Shown here: positions 22,819 to 27,542 of the stretch, one piece after another
Layout: each line of letters opens with the position of its first letter
How positions within the stretch are numbered: the stretch's first letter is position 1
DNA from: an uncultured Clostridia bacterium
GTDB taxonomy: Bacteria > Bacillota > Clostridia > UBA1381
DNA length: 27,542 bases
Direction of reading: 5' to 3'
NCBI GenBank assembly: GCA_934444735.1
Contig: CAKSDE010000024.1
Coordinates: 1-27,542, forward strand
Position numbers and translations under genes: made by a program
Notes under the pieces: model-generated
What the model saw: only the letters and a program-made list of their open reading frames with translations
Databases searched by the model: none
Told to the model about the DNA's origin: nothing

Positions 22819-24909
22819 TTACTCTTGTTCGTTAGGAAGTGTATCCTTGTGAGAAAGACTGATTTTGCCTGTTTTCGGATCAATATCCATAACCTTAACC
22901 ATCAGGTGCTCGCCGACATTGACAACGTCCTCAACCTTTCCGACACGCTTGTTTGCAAGCTTGGAAATGTGGCAAAGACCGTCTTTACCGGGGAGAATCT
23001 CAACAAATGCGCCGAATGCTGTGATAGTCTTTACGATACCGTCATAGATTTCGCCGACTTCGGGTTCTTTTACGATAAGCTCGATTGCATTTTTAGCGGC
23101 ATTTCCCGATTCCTGATCAACGGCAAATATATGAATAGTACCGTCATCTTCAATATCGATCTTTGCGCCTGTATCGGCAACAATCTTTTGGATAACCTTA
23201 CCGCCCTGACCGATAACTTCGCGGATTTTATCGGGATCGATATGCATTGTGCTTACCTTCGGTGCATACGGTGACAGGTGGTCACGCACTTCGGGTATAG
23301 CCTTCAAAAGAATATCATCTATAATATAGCATCTTGCTTTATATGTCTTTTCGAGTGCTTCTTGGATAACCTCATATGGCAGACCGTCATTTTTAATATC
23401 TACCTGGATTGAAGTGATACCCTTTTTAGTACCTGCAACCTTGAAGTCCATTTCGCCGTAGAAGTCCTCTAAGCCTTGAATATCAACCATTGTCGTAAAT
23501 CCGCTGTCTGTTGTGATAAGACCGCAGGAGATACCTGCAACGGGAGCCTTGATCGGTACACCGGCTGCCATAAGTGCCAATGTTGAACCGCAGACACTGC
23601 CTTGCGAAGTTGAACCATTTGAGCTTAAAACCTCGGATACTGTTCTTATAGCATACGGGAATTCGTCCTCCGACGGAAGTACCGGAACGAGTGAACGTTC
23701 AGCTAATGCGCCGTGACCGATTTCACGTCTGCCCGGACCTCTTGACGGCTTTGTTTCGCCGACTGAGTATGACGGGAAGTTGTAATGGTGCATATATCTC
23801 TTTGTTTCTTCTTCATCTATGCCGTCAAGCTTCTGCATTTCAGCCAAAGGCGCCAGTGTTGCAACTGTGAGAACCTGCGTCTGACCTCTTGTGAAAAGGC
23901 CTGAACCGTGGGTTCTCGGCAAAAGATCAACTTCTGCCGCAAGAGGACGGATTTCGTTCAGATCTCTGCCGTCAACACGTCTGCCTGCAACGAGCCATGC
24001 ACGAACAATCTCTTTTTGCATCTTATAAAGAATCTCGCCGATTTCTTCATTAATTGTCGGGAATTCCTCCGAGAGCTTTTCGATAAGCTCGTCTGTTATA
24101 ACGCCCATTCTGTCATCACGAACGTTTTTATCGTCTGTATCAAGAGCATACTGAATCTTTTCGTATGCAATTTCTTTTATCGCATTCCATAAATCCTGAT
24201 TTACGGTGTGTGCCTCATATTCAAATTTTTCTTTGCCTATTTCGGCTTGGATTCCGCTTATAAAATCGCAGAGTCTCATGATTTCCTTATGAGCAAATTT
24301 GATACCCTCGAGCATAACCGAGTTTTCCACTTCGTTTGCGGCAGCCTCGATCATAACAACCTTTTCTTTGGTGCCTGCAACGGTTACGAGCATTTGAGAT
24401 TTTTCTCTTTGTGCAACTGTCGGGTTTATAACATATTCTCCGTCAACAAGACCGAGCCATACGCCGCCTATCGGACCGTTCCAGGGAATATCCGATATGG
24501 AAATTGCGATAGATGTGCCGATCATTGCGGCAACTTCGGGGGGGTTGTCCTGCTCAACCGAAAGAACGGTCGCAACAACCGATACGTCGTTTCTCAAATC
24601 TGACGGGAAGAGAGGACGGATAGGTCTGTCGATAACACGGCTTGTAAGAATTGCCTTTTCCGACGGTTTTCCTTCACGCTTTATATATCCTCCGGGGATC
24701 TTTCCGACAGAGTAAAGCTTTTCTTCATAGTCCACGCTCAAAGGGAAGAAATCAACTCCCTCACGCGGTGTTCTCGATGCGGTTACGTTTACCATAACCA
24801 CTGTGTCGCCGTAGCGAACCAAGCAATGACCGTTTGTAAGCATTGCCATCTTGCCTGTTTCTATTATAAGAGGTCTGCCGGCAAGCGTTGTTTCAAAAGT
24901 TCTGAACAT
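22819..24909 (-). CDS. pnp: Polyribonucleotide nucleotidyltransferase (PNPase)
   Basis: It degrades RNA from the 3' end using phosphate and can add nucleotides in reverse. At 696 aa it has the full layout. The first RNase PH domain is at about residues 5-210 and a linking helical domain follows. The second, catalytic RNase PH domain is at about 300-545, with RTHGSGLFTRGQTQ and the GPGRREIGHGALAERS segment. The KH domain is at about 555-615 (IGQGGKVIQKI) and the S1 domain at about 623-690 (FGAFVEILPGKDGLCHIS). The start ATG follows AAGGAGAG. It lies behind rpsO on the same strand, an order also found in E. coli and many bacteria. Confidence 0.97.
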   Translation of the reverse strand: MFRTFETTLAGRPLIIETGKMAMLTNGHCLVRYGDTVVMVNVTASRTPREGVDFFPLSVDYEEKLYSVGKIPGGYIKREGKPSEKAILTSRVIDRPIRPLFPSDLRNDVSVVATVLSVEQDNPPEVAAMIGTSIAISISDIPWNGPIGGVWLGLVDGEYVINPTVAQREKSQMLVTVAGTKEKVVMIEAAANEVENSVMLEGIKFAHKEIMRLCDFISGIQAEIGKEKFEYEAHTVNQDLWNAIKEIAYEKIQYALDTDDKNVRDDRMGVITDELIEKLSEEFPTINEEIGEILYKMQKEIVRAWLVAGRRVDGRDLNEIRPLAAEVDLLPRTHGSGLFTRGQTQVLTVATLAPLAEMQKLDGIDEEETKRYMHHYNFPSYSVGETKPSRGPGRREIGHGALAERSLVPVLPSEDEFPYAIRTVSEVLSSNGSTSQGSVCGSTLALMAAGVPIKAPVAGISCGLITTDSGFTTMVDIQGLEDFYGEMDFKVAGTKKGITSIQVDIKNDGLPYEVIQEALEKTYKARCYIIDDILLKAIPEVRDHLSPYAPKVSTMHIDPDKIREVIGQGGKVIQKIVADTGAKIDIEDDGTIHIFAVDQESGNAAKNAIELIVKEPEVGEIYDGIVKTITAFGAFVEILPGKDGLCHISKLANKRVGKVEDVVNVGEHLMVKVMDIDPKTGKISLSHKDTLPNEQE

Positions 24910-24964
24910 AATATCTCTCCTTTTTTATCTTTGGGGGAAATATTTATATAGCAGATAGACACAA

Positions 24965-25009
24965 AATCCGAAAGCGTTTCAGATTCTCTGTTTATTTGCC
25001 AGATAAACA
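24965..25009 (-). promoter_or_regulatory. Two hairpins in the pnp leader
   Basis: On the minus strand a 7-bp stem (24989-24995 with 25003-25009) is followed by a 9-bp stem with one G-T pair and a CGC loop (24965-24973 with 24977-24985). Both are between rpsO and the pnp start. In E. coli a leader hairpin is cut by RNase III and lets PNPase control its own mRNA; whether these do the same is unknown. Confidence 0.5.
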
Positions 25010-25035
25010 TTTCACCCTGTTTTTTTATAATACAA

Positions 25036-25069
25036 ATGCAAGCGAATATCAAAAGGTACTCGCTTGCAT
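25036..25069 (-). terminator. Hairpin after rpsO (weak terminator or processing site)
   Basis: A perfect 10-bp stem, ATGCAAGCGA with its complement, lies 12 bp after the rpsO stop codon. On the minus strand only TTTGTATT follows, so termination should be partial, allowing read-through to pnp. Confidence 0.6.
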
Positions 25070-25081
25070 GATGTATCAAAA

Positions 25082-25348
25082 TTATTTTCTCAAGCCCAAT
25101 TTAGCAACCAAAGCACGGTATCTTTCGATATCCTCTGACTTTAAGTAGTTTAAAAGGTTACGTCTTTTACCAACCATTATCAAAAGACCTCTTCTTGAAT
25201 GATGGTCTTTCTTGTGGAAGTTAAGATGCTCGTTGTTCAAGTGATTGATTCTCTCTGTTAAAAGTGCGATCTGTACTTCGGGAGAACCTGTATCGCCCTC
25301 GTGAGTAGCATAAGTTGTGATAATCTCCTGCTTACGTTCCTTTGTCAT
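25082..25348 (-). CDS. rpsO: 30S ribosomal protein S15
   Basis: It binds 16S rRNA early in small-subunit assembly. The 88-aa product has the family text HEGDTGSPEVQIALLTERI and the highly conserved HKKDHHSRRGLLIMVGKRR (about residues 38-56). A possible GTG three codons upstream is part of the ribosome binding site AGGAGGTGA, so the ATG is the start. It lies between rpmE and pnp on the same strand. Confidence 0.97.
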   Translation of the reverse strand: MTKERKQEIITTYATHEGDTGSPEVQIALLTERINHLNNEHLNFHKKDHHSRRGLLIMVGKRRNLLNYLKSEDIERYRALVAKLGLRK

Positions 25349-25442
25349 GGGTTTCACCTCCTATTAATAATGATCCCCTCATGCTGAGACGCCGTTGGTG
25401 ATTCGTACATCTGAGTCATGGGTTAAATTGTTTTTAAAAATT
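25349..25442 (-). promoter_or_regulatory. rpsO leader, possible S15 autoregulatory RNA
   Basis: The minus-strand leader holds short complementary segments: CCCATG with CATG-A-GGG around a CTCAGCATGAG hairpin just upstream of the ribosome binding site. S15 represses its own mRNA through varied leader structures in several bacteria. The pairing here is short and I could not fold it fully. Confidence 0.3.
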
Positions 25443-25458
25443 TTGCTTTTATAAGCAA
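25435..25458 (-). terminator. Weak terminator after rpmE
   Basis: A 6-bp stem TTGCTT-ATAA-AAGCAA (25443-25458) is followed on the minus strand by AATTTTTAAAAA. It lies 11 bp after the rpmE stop and may allow read-through to rpsO. Confidence 0.5.
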
Positions 25459-25469
25459 GCCAACAAAAA

Positions 25470-25670
25470 TTATTTTCTGTTGAAACGTCTGTTGAATTTT
25501 TCAACACGTCCGCCTGTATCTACAAGCTTCTGCTTACCTGTGTAGAACGGGTGACACTTTGAACAGATTTCAACTTGGATATTTTCTTTTGTTGATCCGG
25601 TCTCAATCACAGCACCACAGGCACATTTGATTGTTGTCTGCTTATATTCGGGATGAATTCCTTCTTTCAT
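25470..25670 (-). CDS. rpmE: 50S ribosomal protein L31, zinc-binding type
   Basis: This 66-aa protein of the large ribosomal subunit has the N-terminal MKEGIHPEY typical of the family. The four zinc-binding cysteines (Cys16, Cys18, Cys36 and Cys39; CACG and CSKCHPFYTGKQ) show it is the C+ form, made when zinc is plentiful. AAGGAGGG precedes the ATG. A strong promoter lies about 45 bp upstream. Confidence 0.97.
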   Translation of the reverse strand: MKEGIHPEYKQTTIKCACGAVIETGSTKENIQVEICSKCHPFYTGKQKLVDTGGRVEKFNRRFNRK

Positions 25671-25715
25671 TCCTGTCCCTCCTTATAAGTATTTGGTTAA
25701 AACAAACCATTACTA

Positions 25716-25744
25716 AGTATACCATATATTATAAAAAAAATCAA
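25716..25744 (-). promoter_or_regulatory. Promoter of rpmE
   Basis: Minus-strand TTGATT (25739-25744) and TATACT (25716-25721) are 17 bp apart. Just upstream, a perfect 20-bp palindrome of A and T runs (25753-25772) could act as an UP element, as at many ribosomal promoters. Confidence 0.8.
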
Positions 25745-25877
25745 GTATTTTTGATAAAAAAATTTTTTTATCGAAAATTGCAACATTTTCCAAAGCTCAT
25801 TTGTTCTATAAGTGAGGACCTCAAAAAGGAAAAAGTAAAAAACAATAAAATTTTAAGTTTCAAGGGAGTAATGAATT

Positions 25878-26843
25878 ATGAAAAAGCAAGCAGTAACAAT
25901 GTTAATGGCAGGTATATTGGCAGGAGGCACAATGCATGGAGTTTTCGCGGAAGAACCTATATTGATTGCCCCGGCACCGACAGATGATATCATGGTAATC
26001 GCCCCGGCACCGTCTGAGAGTGAAGATATCATCGGTGTACCGGAAATTACGGTAGACGGAGAAAAGCTGGATCTTAGCAAATTAAATGTTTCACAGTATA
26101 TGTATACGGAAAATGAGAACACACTGGTTCCTCTCCGTATTGTAGCCGAAAAGATGGGCTATACGGTATCGTGGGACGATAAAGAAAAAGAAGTTAAGGT
26201 AGGTAACGATGAATGGGAGGTTGTCTTTAATATCGGCGTTGACAGCTACTACGGCGTTACAAAAATAAAGGACGCTGTCGGAATGACAGCACCGCAAAGC
26301 TACGGGGTTTTGCCGAAGCTTGCAGATAACACAACATATGTTCCGGCAAAAATGTTTGAGCTTATGGGATATGAATTCAGCTCGGTAGGTCAGTTTGCAA
26401 GCTTTACCAAAGCAGGCTCAAAGGAGGAAGAAAGCGTTCAGATTCCGAATCCGATAAAGGAATACAATACAGTTGACGAGGCTAAAAAAGCTGTTGCATT
26501 TACAGTGCTGATGCCTGATGCAATGCCCGAGGGATATGTATTCGCAGGTGTTTCTACAATAAATGATGAGCTTTTCCAGATTTCCTATAAAAACGGCGAT
26601 AACGAAATTCTTTACAGAACAGCTGAGGGAGCAGAGGATATAAGCGGTGATTACAATGTATATGAAGTATGCGAAACCGAAATTGTAAACTCCGATGAAG
26701 TGACATTAAAAGGTGACGGAAAAACGGTTTATACCGCAGTGTGGTCGGAAGGTGAGTCGGCATATTCGCTGAACAGTCAAAACGGACTTTCAAAGGATAC
26801 TTTTATTGAAATAATAAAAAGCACAGATACCGTTCAAGAATAA
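25878..26843 (+). CDS. Secreted protein with copper amine oxidase N-terminal-like (stalk) domain
   Basis: This 321-aa protein has a signal peptide of about 24 residues ending in VFAEE, with no lipobox. A short imperfect repeat follows (IAPAPTDD and IAPAPSESE). The stalk domain occupies about residues 55-180, with NTLVPLRIVAEKMGYTVSWDD and TTYVPAKMFELMGY, each the usual VPLR / VPA-M core. The C-terminal half (about 195-315) resembles the DUF4367 type found in anti-sigma and lipoprotein-like proteins (MPDAMPEGYVFAGVS, then a TAVWSEGESAYSL strand). It probably acts outside the cell or at the wall. The 'amine oxidase' name reflects the domain only: no catalytic domain is present. It stands alone, with its own terminator. 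Confidence 0.82.
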   Translation: MKKQAVTMLMAGILAGGTMHGVFAEEPILIAPAPTDDIMVIAPAPSESEDIIGVPEITVDGEKLDLSKLNVSQYMYTENENTLVPLRIVAEKMGYTVSWDDKEKEVKVGNDEWEVVFNIGVDSYYGVTKIKDAVGMTAPQSYGVLPKLADNTTYVPAKMFELMGYEFSSVGQFASFTKAGSKEEESVQIPNPIKEYNTVDEAKKAVAFTVLMPDAMPEGYVFAGVSTINDELFQISYKNGDNEILYRTAEGAEDISGDYNVYEVCETEIVNSDEVTLKGDGKTVYTAVWSEGESAYSLNSQNGLSKDTFIEIIKSTDTVQE

Positions 26844-26848
26844 TTATA

Positions 26849-26897
26849 AAAGGCTGTTAAAAAATCAATTGATTTTTTTAACAGCCTTTGTTTTTTT
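26849..26897 (+). terminator. Terminator after the stalk-domain gene
   Basis: A 20-bp stem with one bulge (26849-26868 with 26869-26889), with its tip inside AATT, is followed by a run of seven T. The arms are A and T rich, so it may also serve the minus-strand DUF2325 gene. Its AAAGGCTGTT...AACAGCCTTT arms resemble the right-end palindrome of the MITE. Confidence 0.88.
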
Positions 26898-26910
26898 CTG
26901 CATTTTCACT

Positions 26911-27201
26911 TTAGTTTGCTTTCTGAAAATATCCCTTTAATGCTTCGTTTAATGCCGTCGCGCTGGAAGAATTGCAGTGTTTTATGTACGCGCCAGCTTT
27001 TTCTGCTTGCTGTGAGGCGATATTGACCATTTTGTGCGCGACTGTTCCCGTAAATACCACCAGCATATCGGGACATCCTATCTGATTCCTGAAATTTGCA
27101 GGGTATTGTGTGAATATTTTGCATTTACAGCCGTATTTTTTACATATTTCTTTATATTGACAGTGCATACGGTCATGACCGCCGACAATTACTATGCTCA
27201 T
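26911..27201 (-). CDS. DUF2325 family protein
   Basis: This small cytoplasmic protein of 96 aa begins MSIVIVGGHDRMHCQYKEIC, a pattern of the DUF2325 family, and has a short Rossmann-like beta-alpha core. DMLVVFTGTVAHKMV and an SSSATALNEAL-like helix follow. Cys14, 20, 25 and 27 lie close together and might bind a metal. The function is unknown; in some Clostridia such genes adjoin ferrous-iron transport genes. AGGAGG lies five bases before the ATG. Transcription starts at a near-perfect promoter overlapped downstream by two matching palindromes, so this gene is tightly controlled. Confidence 0.82.
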   Translation of the reverse strand: MSIVIVGGHDRMHCQYKEICKKYGCKCKIFTQYPANFRNQIGCPDMLVVFTGTVAHKMVNIASQQAEKAGAYIKHCNSSSATALNEALKGYFQKAN

Positions 27202-27218
27202 GATGTCCTCCTTAGTGT

Positions 27219-27234
27219 GTTAGTGTAAACTAAC
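27219..27234. promoter_or_regulatory. Operator 2 of the DUF2325 gene
   Basis: GTTAGTGTAAACTAAC is a 16-bp inverted repeat with 6-bp arms. It matches operator 1 at 13 of 16 positions and lies between it and the ribosome binding site. On the minus strand TTAG-GTTAG precedes it, which resembles DtxR/IdeR-type boxes. Confidence 0.65.
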
Positions 27235-27249
27235 CTAAAATTCAAATTT

Positions 27250-27273
27250 ATGAGTTAGCTTTAACTAACTCAT
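27250..27273. promoter_or_regulatory. Operator 1 of the DUF2325 gene
   Basis: A perfect inverted repeat with 9-bp arms ATGAGTTAG/CTAACTCAT and a 6-bp centre. It begins at about +1 of the transcript. Its inner 16 bp, GTTAGCTTTAACTAAC, match operator 2; the centres are 35 bp apart. Confidence 0.75.
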
Positions 27274-27279
27274 AAACCG

Positions 27280-27308
27280 AGTATAACATAACTTGTCGGT
27301 GTTGTCAA
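27280..27308 (-). promoter_or_regulatory. Promoter of the DUF2325 gene
   Basis: Minus-strand TTGACA (27303-27308) and TATACT (27280-27285) are exactly 17 bp apart, so the unrepressed gene should be strongly expressed. Operator 1 covers the start site. Confidence 0.88.
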
Positions 27309-27361
27309 TAGTTTTTTTAGAAAAAATTTCAAAATAAATCCTATAAAAACATAAAGTGCGG

Positions 27362-27390
27362 TTGACTTTTAAAAAAATCTAAGATATAAT
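27362..27390 (+). promoter_or_regulatory. Promoter of the last gene
   Basis: TTGACT (27362-27367) and a perfect TATAAT (27385-27390) are 17 bp apart, leaving a leader of about 90 nt before the ATG at 27486. Confidence 0.85.
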
Positions 27391-27404
27391 GAGGATAAAT
27401 TATT

Positions 27405-27461
27405 TTAGGTAAAAAGTAAAACTAACGTTTTCCAATTAAGATTCTTAGGTAGAAAGTAAAA
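27405..27461 (+). repeat. Direct repeat in the leader of the last gene
   Basis: TTAGGTAAAAAGTAAAA (27405-27421) recurs as TTAGGTAGAAAGTAAAA (27445-27461) with one change and a 40-bp period. Both are transcribed. They could be regulator sites or a duplicated leader segment. Confidence 0.7.
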
Positions 27462-27485
27462 TTGTTTTTTAAAGGAGATAACAAA

Positions 27486-27542
27486 ATGAAAAAATATGAT
27501 TTGTGGTATAAAGAGCCGGCGCCGATGGGAAATGAGGATTTT
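27486..27542 (+). CDS. Start of a gene cut by the window edge; possibly a glycoside hydrolase family 95 protein
   Basis: Only 19 codons are present: MKKYDLWYKEPAPMGNEDF. AAAGGAG lies eight bases before the ATG and a strong promoter lies upstream, so the start is secure. The segment DLWYKEPAP resembles the N-terminus of GH95-type fucosidases (LWY-x-x-PA), but this is a short match and the assignment is a guess. Confidence 0.5.
   Translation, partial: MKKYDLWYKEPAPMGNEDF

Noticed and set aside
25753..25772. A/T-only palindrome as a terminator
   Set aside because: It has no loop and no GC pairs. Its position upstream of the rpmE -35 fits an UP-like element better.
25878..26843. Copper amine oxidase activity for the stalk-domain protein
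   Set aside because: Only the N-terminal-like beta domain is present; there is no catalytic domain or topaquinone motif.
25358..27542. Search for a CRISPR array, prophage or defence system in the right end
   Set aside because: Only one tandem pair of 17-bp repeats is present, with no spacer series and no phage, integrase or nuclease genes.

Overview
The window comes from a low-to-moderate GC Gram-positive anaerobe of the class Clostridia. The evidence is an oxygen-sensitive class III ribonucleotide reductase (nrdDG), a ferredoxin-linked 2-oxoacid oxidoreductase, the IspH-ribosomal protein S1 fusion typical of Clostridia, strong AAGGAGG-type ribosome binding sites and sigma-A type promoters with 17-bp spacers. 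I cannot name the species from sequence alone.

Layout, left to right. (1) A tRNA-Trp on the minus strand with its own promoter, then a NrdR-box-controlled nrdD-nrdG-dut operon for deoxynucleotide supply, closed by a terminator. (2) A long plus-strand run from about 3.7 to 12.5 kb: pgeF, an orphan peptide-type substrate-binding lipoprotein, a RpiR-type regulator, a BaiN/HI0933-type flavoprotein, a HutP-family protein, cmk, plsC and ispH-rpsA, ending at a terminator that touches the ribosome binding site of an rseC-like gene. A 297-bp MITE-like element with 13-bp target duplications sits exactly between the promoter and the ribosome binding site of pgeF. (3) A promoter, a small P-loop ATPase and a four-subunit 2-oxoacid:ferredoxin oxidoreductase (delta, alpha, beta, gamma), then a small unknown gene. 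(4) A pyrimidine cluster pyrC-pyrK-pyrD-pyrF, a 300-bp structured gap, then pyrE-pyrB-pyrI. pyrR and carAB are absent. A truncated copy of the MITE left end lies at the stop codon of pyrI. (5) A minus-strand block rpmE-rpsO-pnp (L31, S15, PNPase) with several hairpins. (6) A secreted stalk-domain protein (plus), a DUF2325 protein (minus) with two matching operators downstream of a near-consensus promoter, and the first 19 codons of a plus-strand gene that may be a glycoside hydrolase.

Most genes are housekeeping. dut beside nrdDG fits coordinated dNTP quality control. cmk, the pyr genes and nrdDG cover pyrimidine synthesis through to deoxynucleotides. The most unusual features are regulatory or mobile: the MITE in the pgeF leader, its relic after pyrI, a possible internal translation start that would release free S1 from the IspH-S1 fusion, the rseC gene placed directly behind a terminator, and the paired operators of the DUF2325 gene. 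I saw no CRISPR array, prophage, transposase or defence system.
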